64,000 bases of DNA from Argonema galeatum A003/A1 (GTDB lineage: Bacteria; Cyanobacteriota; Cyanobacteriia; Cyanobacteriales; Aerosakkonemataceae), in contig NZ_JAIQZM010000007.1 in assembly GCF_023333595.1 (NCBI RefSeq), forward strand, positions 1 to 64,000. The letters are read 5' to 3'. Positions 33,671 through 41,789 of this stretch are shown here, in pieces. The stretch's first letter is position 1. Each line of letters opens with the position of its first letter. The translations under genes and the position numbers were made by a program. The notes below the pieces were generated by a model that was not told the origin of the DNA, did not search any database, and worked only from the letters and a program-made list of their open reading frames with translations.

Positions 33671-35206
33671 CTAAATATCCAACAAACCATAACGTTTTTG
33701 TAGACTCAACAACTTCATCCGCGCTTCCCCCGCATTGTCTGCTAAATCGGCAAATTCCACCAATCGCCGCAACTCCTTTCGCAGCAGATTGCGTTCGACT
33801 TCCAAAGTTTCTCTGTCGAGTTCTGGAGGGAGTACGATCGCATCAAATAAAGTAGCCCGTTCCTTACCCGGATGAGGGCGCAAAATTCGTCCCCGGCGCT
33901 GAATAAACTGACGGGGATTACCGCTACTCGCCAAAATTACGGCTGTTTTAATTGCCGGAATATCTACCCCTTCATCCAAACAGCGAATTGCCACCAAACC
34001 TTGCAATTCACCCGTCTCAAATTGACGCCGCAAATCCTCTCTTTCATCCAAAGAAGTCTTAGCGGTGTAAGTGTTTACCCGATAACCCAATTCAGTTCCC
34101 AAAATCTTAGTTACCGCCTTGAGTTGGTGCGTGCTTTCCACCGAACCATCACCGCAATAAAATAAAGTGTGACTACTATCCAAGCGAGTAAACATTAAAT
34201 CGCGCAAAGCCTTTAATTTATTAGCAGCAGCCCCAATTAAACGCGCTCTTTGCATCAACAATGGCTTTAAATCTTGATTCTCTTCATCGGATATTCTATC
34301 TGCTTGTCCTTCTCGTTGGCGATATAGTAGCGCTCTCCCAATACTTTTCGTTAATTTAATATAGGTGTGGCTTTCCGATTCCGTCAGTTCCACCAAAATT
34401 GGATAGTACAGATAATGCACCAACGCACCCTGTTGAATCGCATCTCTGAGAGTGAATTCCGGTTGCAAAACCGGGCCAAAATAATCAAATAACGATTGGG
34501 TGCCATCTTCATCAAAATACCTTTCTGGCGTTGCAGATAAAGCCAATCGCAACCCCACATTGCGAGGCAAACTTTCTTCCAAGCGAGGTGCGCCCAAATT
34601 ATGGGCTTCGTCTCCTATAATTAGAGTTTTTTCGGGGAAATACTTTAGCTGCGACTGCAAACCTTCACTTATGAGAGTGGAATTGGTAGTGATAACGGCG
34701 AGAAAAGGATCGTTGCCAGAACGCACATTATATAGTTGTGTGGAAAGTCGAGTTTGCCAGCTGTCCCGCTTCTCAAATGCTAAGATTGGCTCTATGCCAA
34801 ATTTTTCGCATTCTCGCCCCCACTGGGTGACTAAATGACGGTAGGGACAAACTACCAGCAAGACTTGCAAGCCAATTTTATTGTAGAGTTCAGTTGCGAT
34901 CGCCAATGCGGTAATCGTCTTACCACTACCAGTCGCCATTTTCAGCGTACCTCTTCCCTTATTGGCAAACCAACTTGCGATCGCTTGTTGCTGATATACC
35001 CGCAACTGTAGCGACGGCGGTATCCTGGGACATCCCGGTAGTGGTTGCTTTTCCGGCGATACATGGTAAGTACCTTTAGATGCAGCGACCGATAACAGTT
35101 TGTTGATTTCCAGTAACGGGTAAGCTATATCCTTGTTTTTAAGTAAAAATTCTTTGTTTTTTGTCTGATTTTGGACTTTGTAAATACCTTTTGAGGACGA
35201 TTTCAC
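33671..35206 (-). CDS. Superfamily 2 helicase of the DNA-phosphorothioation restriction family
   Basis: 511 residues from a GTG start. Seen: LRVYQQQAIASWFANKGRG (Q-like motif), Walker A MATGSGKT (about residue 92), motif II GDEAHNLG (about 200), LALSATPERY (motif III), IRCLDEGVDIPAI (motif V) and QFIQRRGRILRP (motif VI). The arrangement, size and the N-terminal LPGCPRIPPSLQLR are those of the helicases annotated as 'DNA phosphorothioation system restriction enzyme', found with dnd clusters that lack dndFGH. The likely job is recognition or cutting of unmodified DNA, alone or with a nuclease partner. No nuclease domain is evident in this chain, so a partner is needed or the C-terminus is catalytic in an unrecognised way. 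Confidence 0.83.
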   Translation of the reverse strand: MKSSSKGIYKVQNQTKNKEFLLKNKDIAYPLLEINKLLSVAASKGTYHVSPEKQPLPGCPRIPPSLQLRVYQQQAIASWFANKGRGTLKMATGSGKTITALAIATELYNKIGLQVLLVVCPYRHLVTQWGRECEKFGIEPILAFEKRDSWQTRLSTQLYNVRSGNDPFLAVITTNSTLISEGLQSQLKYFPEKTLIIGDEAHNLGAPRLEESLPRNVGLRLALSATPERYFDEDGTQSLFDYFGPVLQPEFTLRDAIQQGALVHYLYYPILVELTESESHTYIKLTKSIGRALLYRQREGQADRISDEENQDLKPLLMQRARLIGAAANKLKALRDLMFTRLDSSHTLFYCGDGSVESTHQLKAVTKILGTELGYRVNTYTAKTSLDEREDLRRQFETGELQGLVAIRCLDEGVDIPAIKTAVILASSGNPRQFIQRRGRILRPHPGKERATLFDAIVLPPELDRETLEVERNLLRKELRRLVEFADLADNAGEARMKLLSLQKRYGLLDI

Positions 35207-35278
35207 AACCCTACTGCCCCTGTGATTTAAGCTATTTGATTAATTTTATGGTTTGGGGAGGTGTAGTGTGTGCGATCG

Positions 35279-35929
35279 CTATTCATCATGTACTGTGCCA
35301 TCAGCCATAATTGCACCGCCCAGGTTAGCCCGCCGGAGATCCGCCTGTGTGAGGTTAGCTTCTGTGAGGTTAGCCTGTCTGAGGTCAGCGTTCCAGAAGC
35401 CAGCGAAAGTCAGGTTAGTCTGCGTGAGATCGGCCCCACTGAGGTTAGCCTCGCTCAGGTTAGCACCCTTGAGATCGGCCCCTCTCAGGTTAGCACCGCT
35501 GAGGTTTGCTCCCATCAGATTAGCACTGCTGAAGTTAAACCCGCTCAGGTTAAACCCGCTCAGGTTCACTGCGCTAAGGTCTACATTAATACCCTCCTCC
35601 AAGCGGATAGAATGCGCCCTCCACTTATTCCAAGTAGCAACATCCTTTTTAAGTAGGGTGAGTTTTGCTAATTTTCCCTGCAATAGTATGCAAGCAGTAT
35701 CCCGCACTTGCTCTGCTTTATCATCCAATGCCTGAATTATCAAATCCAAACCTGCTTCCCCATAATGGGGTGCTTCCATTAGCGCTGCAATTCGATGTTC
35801 TGCTACTGTACTCCGCAGTCGCTGCTTGACTCCTGCTAACCCTCCCAAAACCGCACCAGTCAAGGGAGGTGGAGTTTTACCACCAAGCACAACATCGTAG
35901 TGTCTGGGCTCAGAAGGATTCTCTGGCAT
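35279..35929 (-). CDS. HEAT / pentapeptide-repeat protein 1
   Basis: 216 residues. The N-terminal ~80 residues carry YDVVLGGKTPPPLTGAVLGG and LAGVKQRL, then a HEAT-like piece, AGLDLIIQALDDKAEQV. Residues about 115-205 are pentapeptide repeats of the A(D/N)LXX type (ANLSGANLRGADLKGANLSE). This N-terminal module is widespread in cyanobacteria ahead of pentapeptide or other domains. The repeats fold as a right-handed quadrilateral beta-helix. Function is unknown. It is the shortest of three tandem paralogs on the same strand. Confidence 0.85.
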   Translation of the reverse strand: MPENPSEPRHYDVVLGGKTPPPLTGAVLGGLAGVKQRLRSTVAEHRIAALMEAPHYGEAGLDLIIQALDDKAEQVRDTACILLQGKLAKLTLLKKDVATWNKWRAHSIRLEEGINVDLSAVNLSGFNLSGFNFSSANLMGANLSGANLRGADLKGANLSEANLSGADLTQTNLTFAGFWNADLRQANLTEANLTQADLRRANLGGAIMADGTVHDE

Positions 35930-36036
35930 GGCACTTTTTCTTTTGCACTATACCAGGTTTAAATTTTACTTCGTCGGAGCGTTGAAGAGAGCATCTGTGC
36001 AAAAGAATTGCTGTTGTGGGAAATCGCGATCGCTAT

Positions 36037-36128
36037 TAGACCTCTCCAGAAATTAAAGGTGCTAACCCTTGAACCCTTGTAGAGACGTTGCATGCAACGT
36101 CTCTACATTCTTTGAAAGGAGATGTCTA
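36037..36128. repeat. MITE-like element, family A, copy 2
   Basis: 92 bp, ends TAGACCTCTCC / GGAGATGTCTA, with the same internal GTAGAGACGTTGCATGCAACG palindrome as copy 1. The last three bases form the TAG stop of the second pentapeptide-repeat gene on the reverse strand. Confidence 0.9.
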
Positions 36129-37187
36129 TTCCTGTATTCTGCAATTAGGCATAATTGCACCTTGGAAGTCAGCCTCTTCCAGGTTAGTCCTATATAGAAA
36201 AGCGTCGCTGAGGTCAACCCCTTTGAAGTTAGCCCTGTATAGGAAAGCGTCACTGAGATCCGTGTTATTCAGGTCAGCCCCCATAAAGTTAGCCCCACTG
36301 ACATTTGCTTCTCTGAAATTAGCCCCGCTGACGTTAGCCCCACTGAAGTTAGCATCGCTCAGGTACGTCTTTTCCAGATTAGCTATCCTTAAGTTCGCCT
36401 CACTCAAGTTCGCCTCGCTCAGGTTCGCCTCCCTGAAATTAGCCGTGTAGAGATTAGCCTCGCTGAGATTAATCCCCTTGCAGCTTGCTTGAAAGAAGTT
36501 CGCCCAGTGTAAGTCAGCACCGCAGAGGTTCGCCCGGTTGAGTTTCCCCCATCTGAAATTAAGGTAACTAAGGTTAAACCCTCTCAGGTCAGCCCCACTG
36601 AGGTCAGCTTCTTGGAAATTAGCTTTGCTGAAGTCAGCCCCTTTGAAGTTAACCCCCTTGAGGTTAGCTTTCCTGAGATTAGCGCCCCTGAGATCGGTCT
36701 GGCAAAGATTCGCATCGCAAAGGTTCGCACCGCAGAGGTTCGCACCGCAGAGGTTCGCGCCGCAGAGGTTCGCACCGCAGAGGTTAACTCCGCTGAAGTC
36801 AACTCCGCTGAGGTCAGCTTTGCTGAGGTTGACTTCCTTCAGGTCTACATCGTAACCCTCTAGATGTATGGAACGCACCCTCCACTTATTCCAAATAGCT
36901 ACATCATAAGTAAGTAGGATCAGTTGTTCCGACTTTCTCAACAGGAAACAAGCAGCATCCCGCACTTCCCGTGCTTTGTCGTCTAGCATCTGAATTATCA
37001 ATTCTAAGCCTGCATTTCCATAGTTGGACGCCTCCTTTAGCGCCCCAATGCGATGTTCTGCTACTTTGCTTTTCAGTCGATGCTTGACTCCTGCTAGTCC
37101 TCCCAAAACCGCGCCACTCAATAAGGATGGGATTTTTCCGCCAAGAACGGCATCGTATTCTTTGGGCCCTTCGGGATTTTCTGGCAT
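36126..37187 (-). CDS. HEAT / pentapeptide-repeat protein 2
   Basis: 353 residues from the ATG at 37187, which matches the start of paralog 1 (MPENP); the frame extends six codons to a GTG. The N-terminal module (YDAVLGGKIP, AVLGGLAGVKHRL) is followed by some 40 pentapeptides (about residues 110-340), including five consecutive near-identical CGANL units encoded by a 15-bp tandem repeat (36715-36790). The stop codon TAG is the end of a family-A element, so the C-terminus (CRIQE) may be shortened relative to the ancestor. Function is unknown. Confidence 0.85.
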   Translation of the reverse strand: MPENPEGPKEYDAVLGGKIPSLLSGAVLGGLAGVKHRLKSKVAEHRIGALKEASNYGNAGLELIIQMLDDKAREVRDAACFLLRKSEQLILLTYDVAIWNKWRVRSIHLEGYDVDLKEVNLSKADLSGVDFSGVNLCGANLCGANLCGANLCGANLCDANLCQTDLRGANLRKANLKGVNFKGADFSKANFQEADLSGADLRGFNLSYLNFRWGKLNRANLCGADLHWANFFQASCKGINLSEANLYTANFREANLSEANLSEANLRIANLEKTYLSDANFSGANVSGANFREANVSGANFMGADLNNTDLSDAFLYRANFKGVDLSDAFLYRTNLEEADFQGAIMPNCRIQE

Positions 37188-37206
37188 GGCACTTTTTTTT
37201 TGCACT

Positions 37207-37339
37207 ATATAGCTAGGGACTAGGGGCTAAGATTGCTAGGGAAGAGGGAAGAGAGAAGAGGGAAAAGCGTTACGGAGTACGGGATGGAAGGCAAGAGGTA
37301 AGAGTTGGATTTGTCCTAACCGACTTTCGTCGGTTGCTA
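37207..37339. repeat. STRR-containing block inserted upstream of pentapeptide gene 2
   Basis: TAGGGACTAGGGGC and AGAGGGAAGAG units with a CCGACTTTCGTCGG palindrome at the end. Paralog 1 has an uninterrupted TTGCACTATACCAGGTTTA upstream; here the same sequence is split into GCACTATA and TACCAGGTTTA around this block, so the block is an insertion of roughly 130 bp. Confidence 0.7.
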
Positions 37340-37441
37340 TACCAGGTTTAGCTTTCATTTTGGAGCGGCTTTGAGTAGCAAAATTGTTTCAATCTTACCG
37401 ATCTTTCCCATGATTTCAAAAGTTATGAATATGGGCGATCG

Positions 37442-38248
37442 CTAATCAAGTATTTTGCCATCAGGCATAGTTGTTTCCTGGAACGTAGCCCCGCTAAGTT
37501 TAGTCTTCCAAAGGGTTGCCTTCCAGAAGCAAGTCCTGCTCAAATTAGCCCTCCAGAGGACAGCTTCGGTAAGGTTGGCGAACGTGAAGTTAGCTTCGCT
37601 AAGCTTAGCTTCGCTGAGATCCGCCAGAGTGAGGTCAGCTTCGATCAGCTTCGCCCTTCTAAGGTCAGCCGCCCATAGCGTCGCTTCGCTAAGCTTAGCT
37701 AGGGAGAGGTCAGCGTCCCAAAAGGTAGCTTTGCTCAGCTTAGCCCTCCTCAAATCAGCACCCCGGAGGTTAGCCAGAGTGAGGTCAGCCCCCTGGAGGT
37801 TAGCCAGAGTGAGGTCAGCCCCCTGAAGGTTAGCTTTACCGAGCTTAGCCTTCCTAAGATCGGCCCCGCTGAGGTTAGCTTCGCTGAGGTCAACCCCGCG
37901 CAGGTCTATATCAAAAAGGTTCAGGGGCATAGAGCGCTCTCTCCACTTATTCCAAAGAGTTACGCTTTCCTTAAGTAAAGAAAGTTGTTCTGATTTTCCA
38001 AACAATAAACAGGCTGCATTTCGCACTTGCTCTGTTTCATTTTCCAGTACCTCAAGGAACAAATCCAAACCAGCATCCCCATACTGGAGAGCCTCTTTTA
38101 ACGCCTCAATACGATATTCTATCTCCTCACTTGTCAGTCGCTGTTTGACTCCATCTAATCCTCCTAAAACAGCGCTACCCGGTGGAGGTGGCGTTTGACC
38201 GCCAAGCACAACATCGTATTTTTCGGGCCGATCGAAATCTTCCTGCAT
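37442..38248 (-). CDS. HEAT / pentapeptide-repeat protein 3
   Basis: 268 residues. The N-terminal module (YDVVLGGQTPPP, SAVLGGLDGVKQRL, AGLDLFLEVLENETEQV) is the same as in paralogs 1 and 2. Residues about 115-255 are pentapeptides of a different flavour, with many Lys/Arg-Ala-Lys-Leu and LWAADL/TLANL units. It is the first gene of the tandem set on the reverse strand. Upstream, TTTTGCACTATCTCAGTTTTAG is similar to the regions ahead of its paralogs, so a shared promoter type is likely. Confidence 0.85.
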   Translation of the reverse strand: MQEDFDRPEKYDVVLGGQTPPPPGSAVLGGLDGVKQRLTSEEIEYRIEALKEALQYGDAGLDLFLEVLENETEQVRNAACLLFGKSEQLSLLKESVTLWNKWRERSMPLNLFDIDLRGVDLSEANLSGADLRKAKLGKANLQGADLTLANLQGADLTLANLRGADLRRAKLSKATFWDADLSLAKLSEATLWAADLRRAKLIEADLTLADLSEAKLSEANFTFANLTEAVLWRANLSRTCFWKATLWKTKLSGATFQETTMPDGKILD

Positions 38249-38340
38249 AGCGCCTTTTCTTTTGCACTATCTCAGTTTTAGCTTTTATTTTGAATAAACC
38301 TTCAACAGTAAACTATTCCGAGCTTCTCTCAATAATTTTT

Positions 38341-38676
38341 CTAATCCCTGCCTGTCCTCTCTTTGGCCCGATCGTAGGCAGGGTTATGCTCAGCAAAGCT
38401 AACAATAAGAACCCGTTTAGGCGCTGGTTTCTCGTTAATTCGGTAAACTAGCCTATAAGCATTAGGGTTACCTTCCCATTCAATATCCAAAGCGCGGTAG
38501 CCAGTCAAATCGCCTTTCAGGTTATGGCTGGGTACTCTTGATGGCTTTTGGGGATTTGTAGTCAGAAGTTGTTGATAAAGTGGGAATTCCTCTTGTAACT
38601 CTTCTGGCAGTTCTAGTAAGTCTTGACTATACACCAGATTGTGTACTTGAATCTGATACCTCGATTGGGTAGCCAC
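38341..38676 (-). CDS. RelE/ParE-family toxin
   Basis: 111 residues. The pattern is that of RelE-like ribosome-dependent mRNA interferases or ParE: a helical N-terminus (YSQDLLELPEELQEEFPLY), KPSRVPSHNLKGDLTGYRALDIEW, then YRLVYRINEKPAPKRVLIVSFAEHN (in part). The Lys/Arg-rich strands are intact. Its start overlaps the antitoxin gene by 50 bp in another frame; an internal start is possible. Confidence 0.72.
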   Translation of the reverse strand: MATQSRYQIQVHNLVYSQDLLELPEELQEEFPLYQQLLTTNPQKPSRVPSHNLKGDLTGYRALDIEWEGNPNAYRLVYRINEKPAPKRVLIVSFAEHNPAYDRAKERTGRD

Positions 38677-38872
38677 GTTTTGTCAACCAGTTGTCTAAAG
38701 CTTCTGTATCTATCAAATCACCTTCCTGAATAGTGGTTATCCATTCCACGTCTTCACCAGCTTCGATCGCTCGAATGCGCTGCAAGGCTTTTCCCTCAGC
38801 TGAGTTTGGACTCAGATAGGTAACTTCTCCATCTACTTCAAAGGGAATACCTGGATTGCTGGTTTGAGTCAT
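38627..38872 (-). CDS. Antitoxin of the RelE-type pair
   Basis: 81 residues: MTQTSNPGIPFEVDGEVTYL, then a helical EGKALQRIRAIEAGEDVEW and an acidic segment. No helix-turn-helix is obvious. It precedes and overlaps the RelE-like toxin, and I infer its role from that position and its acidic composition. I do not recognise the family precisely. Confidence 0.65.
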   Translation of the reverse strand: MTQTSNPGIPFEVDGEVTYLSPNSAEGKALQRIRAIEAGEDVEWITTIQEGDLIDTEALDNWLTKRGYPIEVSDSSTQSGV

Positions 38873-39094
38873 GCGATCGCCTCTATTATTTGCTCAATAG
38901 TCTGAGCTTAATTCATACCTAGCAACTTGAGTTAGTAATAAAACTTAGTATATATGAGCGCACAGATTTCCATTATACAAATATACCCCAAACTTCTCAC
39001 AAAGTCAAGTACGCGATCGCACTAATTTTGATAGATTTGACAATGTGCTACAATTAAACTACAATATAATTTAGTTGCTAAACCAAACAAAACA

Positions 39095-39412
39095 ATGGCT
39101 AGATTACTCAAACGGTGGGAGTCACCCCGTCGAGAAGGCAGAAACGACAAAGGCAGAGGCGGTTCCGCACGTCAGCGACAGCTGAAAAAGCAACAACAGA
39201 TGCTACGCAAGAAACTCAAAGAACAGTCTGAAACGGAAAACAAGAAAAACGCAAAGGGAGGGAATATTAGTTCTCTCCCTAATTTTTTATCTAAAGTTGG
39301 GAGGGACAAAAGAATTTCCTTGCCAAATCTTAATAGTTCCATCATACGCGCCACTCGCCAGCAATTGCCCATCCGGGCTAAAAGCAACCGTTTGCACCCA
39401 ATCTGTATCTAA
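39095..39412 (+). CDS. Possible small basic protein, doubtful
   Basis: 105 codons. The first ~55 residues are very Lys/Arg/Gln-rich (MARLLKRWESPRREGRNDKG). The last 42 codons lie antisense to the end of the WD40 gene and look non-coding. If the gene is real, its product probably ended near 39290. The A/T-rich upstream has no clear ribosome site. Low confidence. Confidence 0.3.
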   Translation: MARLLKRWESPRREGRNDKGRGGSARQRQLKKQQQMLRKKLKEQSETENKKNAKGGNISSLPNFLSKVGRDKRISLPNLNSSIIRATRQQLPIRAKSNRLHPICI

Positions 39413-40429
39413 GGAAACTGAGCCGATTAGCTGCCCCGTTTGCAAATCCCAAAGTTTTAAACCATCTCTACCGGCACTAGCTAAAGTGCGTCCATCTGGA
39501 TTAACAGCTATAGAATTAACGATATCTTGATGTCCTAAAAGTGTATAAGATCTCTTTTTTCTGAGATTCCATACTTTAATCGTATGATCGTAACTGCTAC
39601 TTATTAAGTTTTCACCATCAGGAGTAAATGCCACAGAAGTAATAGCACCCTGATGTCCCGATATAGCACCGAGAAATTGGCTAGTCTCTAAGTTCCACAA
39701 TTGAACTACTTTATCCCTACCGCCAGTCGCCAAAAGCTGACCGTCGGGACTAATCGCCAGTGTATAAACAAGTGGTTGAGACAAAGGCACGCGAGTGTAA
39801 AGCAGTCGTTCCGTCCGCAAATCTATTAATTTTATTCCATCCAAACCGCCGCTGACTAATGTTTGACCATCTGGCGTAATAGCAAGGGACAAAATATTAC
39901 TAAAATCCTGTGTCAAACTACGGCTTAATCGCCCGGTTTTGAGACTCCAAAGATTGAGCGTGGTGTCCTCGCTACCGCTGGCAATAGTTAGATTATCAGG
40001 TGTAATGGCAAGACTAAGTACTCTGTTGCTATGAGCTTTAATTGTGCGAATATTTTTGCCCTTGATGGGATTCCACAACCTAATTTTGGTGTCAATATCA
40101 GTTCCGCCGCTAGCCATAAATTTGCCATCGGGGCTAAAAGTAAGGGCATAAACAGGACCCCAATGAGCTTTAAGAACGTGGAGCAATTTAACGTTTTGCC
40201 ATCCTCCAGTATTGAGAAAAGGTGGAACTGGAACGACGACTGGCGCAGGTGGAACTGGAACGCCGACTGGCGGCAGAACTGGAACTGGCAATGGTTTATA
40301 CTGGGCAGTAGTATTCGACTGCCCTTGACTGAGAAAGTTAAAAGTCAAAAAGCAAAAGGCAAAAGAAATATTTAAGAGGATCGGGTTGTTCCATTTTTGT
40401 TTTTTGGAGTTAACTTTATGAGGTTTCAT
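39287..40429 (-). CDS. WD40-repeat protein, probably exported
   Basis: 380 residues. An N-terminal hydrophobic stretch (NISFAFCFLTFNFLSQGQS) suggests a signal peptide, followed by a Pro/Val-rich linker (VLPPVGVPVPPAPVV). Seven WD40 blades follow, e.g. VYALTFSPDGKFMASGGTD, ITSVAFTPDGENLISSSYDHTIKVW and VQTVAFSPDGQLLASGAYDGTIKIW (each part of a longer blade), so it should form a complete propeller for protein binding. It overlaps the preceding MerR gene by 14 bp on the same strand. Partner unknown. Confidence 0.88.
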   Translation of the reverse strand: MKPHKVNSKKQKWNNPILLNISFAFCFLTFNFLSQGQSNTTAQYKPLPVPVLPPVGVPVPPAPVVVPVPPFLNTGGWQNVKLLHVLKAHWGPVYALTFSPDGKFMASGGTDIDTKIRLWNPIKGKNIRTIKAHSNRVLSLAITPDNLTIASGSEDTTLNLWSLKTGRLSRSLTQDFSNILSLAITPDGQTLVSGGLDGIKLIDLRTERLLYTRVPLSQPLVYTLAISPDGQLLATGGRDKVVQLWNLETSQFLGAISGHQGAITSVAFTPDGENLISSSYDHTIKVWNLRKKRSYTLLGHQDIVNSIAVNPDGRTLASAGRDGLKLWDLQTGQLIGSVSLDTDWVQTVAFSPDGQLLASGAYDGTIKIWQGNSFVPPNFR

Positions 40430-40859
40430 CCAGTTCGGATTGAATGTTGGGACAGATGATTTCGTCTAGGCAGTCGGCTGATGGTTGTTCTTGCCAACTA
40501 GATAATAATTCTTGCAATTCAGAACGTAGAGTTTCTAGAGATTGGATTTGGTTGGCGATCGCTTCTATCTTAGCCTCTAAATGTTGCTTTACTTCGCTAC
40601 AAGGTAATTTACCCCGATCGTGAATTTCTAGAAATAGTTGAATCTCTTTTAGACTCATCCCTAGAGACTGCGATCGTTTGATGAAATCGAGTCTTTTGAG
40701 TACCTGAAGATTAAACAAACGATAGCCTGAGTCAGATCGGATCGCAACTGTGGATAGTAAGCCGAGATCGTCATAATATCGAATAGTTTTAACCGGCAAC
40801 CCGGTAGACCCGGCAACTTCGCCGATCTTAAGCAGTTTGCCTGCAACAGCTGTATTCAT
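40416..40859 (-). CDS. MerR-family, probably metal-responsive, regulator
   Basis: 147 residues. Winged helix-turn-helix IGEVAGSTGLPVKTIRYYDD at residues 12-31, a dimer helix, and cysteines at 87, 130 and 136 that correspond in order to the metal-binding Cys of MerR/ZntR-type activators. No metal transporter or detoxification gene is adjacent; its only close neighbour is the WD40 gene it overlaps. STRR-like TTAGTCATTAGTCA units precede the start. Confidence 0.85.
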   Translation of the reverse strand: MNTAVAGKLLKIGEVAGSTGLPVKTIRYYDDLGLLSTVAIRSDSGYRLFNLQVLKRLDFIKRSQSLGMSLKEIQLFLEIHDRGKLPCSEVKQHLEAKIEAIANQIQSLETLRSELQELLSSWQEQPSADCLDEIICPNIQSELDETS

Positions 40860-40909
40860 TAGTCATTAGTCATTAGTCACTTCACCCGCTCACCCACTCC
40901 CCCACTCAT

Positions 40910-41209
40910 CTAGCGGGGTGGATGTTTCCGGTTGGAAACGCTCAAATTAGGTATCTGAGGTCGAGACGGGCTAGGGGGTAAATAATATTCGGGTGCTTCT
41001 GAGGGAACTTCAGCGGTGCTACGGTGAATCATCCACCAACGGAGTGCTAGAGCCATCCCTACCGCTCCAATTCCGATCGTGAATAAAGACCAGCGTTCGC
41101 CCAAACCACCGATCGCAGCATCGACCGCCCCAACGGTAACCACAAAGCTAGTAATCGGTTCCCTGCGGTAGGCTGACTTCAAAAACCGCGCCCAAGCAGC
41201 ATTCATCAC
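40910..41209 (-). CDS. Conserved cyanobacterial membrane protein
   Basis: 99 residues with two hydrophobic segments (about 20-35, ITSFVVTVGAVDAAIGGLG, and 42-58, LFTIGIGAVGMALALRWW) and a Pro/Ser-rich cytoplasmic or lumenal tail. The short N-terminus MMNAAWARFLKSAYRREP is conserved in similar cyanobacterial proteins. No known function; thylakoid or plasma membrane location is inferred only from hydrophobicity. Confidence 0.65.
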   Translation of the reverse strand: MMNAAWARFLKSAYRREPITSFVVTVGAVDAAIGGLGERWSLFTIGIGAVGMALALRWWMIHRSTAEVPSEAPEYYLPPSPSRPQIPNLSVSNRKHPPR

Positions 41210-41279
41210 AATTGGTACTATTCCTCTTTTTAATCTGATGTTAACGCTTACTATTCTAAATCTCCCAGCCGCCTGGGGA

Positions 41280-41385
41280 AGTCAAAAGTCAAAAGTCAAA
41301 AGTGAACAATTCTCTCTTTTGCATCAATGCTTTTTTGCTTGCCCCTATTTTATTTTGACTTTTGACTTTTGACTTTTGACTTTTC
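41280..41385. repeat. STRR block (TCAAAAG / TTTTGAC heptamers)
   Basis: GTCAAAAGTCAAAAGTC units at the left and complementary CTTTTGACTTTTGAC units at the right; the two arms can pair. It lies between the Hlip gene and the membrane protein gene. Confidence 0.85.
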
Positions 41386-41391
41386 TAGCCC

Positions 41392-41586
41392 CTAATTTAG
41401 GCCCAGCCAGGATAGCAGACCTTGACCCGTGACGTATTCAATCAGCAGGGTGAGGGCAAAGCCGATCATAGCTGCTCTGCCATTCAAGCGTTCTGCATAC
41501 TCATTAAAACCAAACTTTGGCTCCTCCAACTTCGGAGTGGTAGTTGGTTGCGATTGTGTCGTTTTTGGTTGGAACCCTTGCGTCAT
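41392..41586 (-). CDS. High-light-inducible protein (Hlip)
   Basis: 64 residues with a single membrane helix. The chlorophyll-binding signature FNEYAERLNGRAAMIGFALTL (ExxNGRxAM) is complete. Hlips bind chlorophyll and carotenoid in thylakoids, protect photosystem II assembly complexes and chlorophyll synthase, and are induced by strong light. The N-terminal 25 residues are polar. It is divergent from ald; the 200-bp gap between them holds a strong hairpin. Confidence 0.92.
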   Translation of the reverse strand: MTQGFQPKTTQSQPTTTPKLEEPKFGFNEYAERLNGRAAMIGFALTLLIEYVTGQGLLSWLGLN

Positions 41587-41680
41587 AAACTTTTTAACCC
41601 TTTCTGAATCAAATTGTTCTCCACCAGGCCAGATTGGCTGCCAACCAGAGGTGTTACTCAGAGTTGCCTAGTTACAAATC

Positions 41681-41709
41681 TTAACCTTCTCTATTGTAGA
41701 GAAGGTTAA
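41681..41709. promoter_or_regulatory. Hairpin in the hlip / ald divergent region
   Basis: TTAACCTTCTCTA - TTG - TAGAGAAGGTTAA: a perfect 13-bp inverted repeat with a 3-nt loop. Neither gene ends here, so it is not a terminator for them; it may be an operator or leader element. Confidence 0.5.
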
Positions 41710-41789
41710 CCAGTATTGACACTCTGCCATCAAGCCGGGATAAGGCTAACCGACTTAAGCTGGAAGTATAGGTCAGATTGAGGTAAAAA

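Noticed and set aside
36715..36790. Regular 15-bp spaced DNA repeat that might suggest a CRISPR array
   Set aside because: There are no spacers; the repeat encodes CGANL pentapeptides in the reverse-strand gene.
35253..37826. Long open frames on the forward strand across the pentapeptide genes
   Set aside because: They are antisense shadows caused by the 15-bp periodicity of pentapeptide codons; the reverse-strand proteins have the conserved YDxVLGG module and starts.
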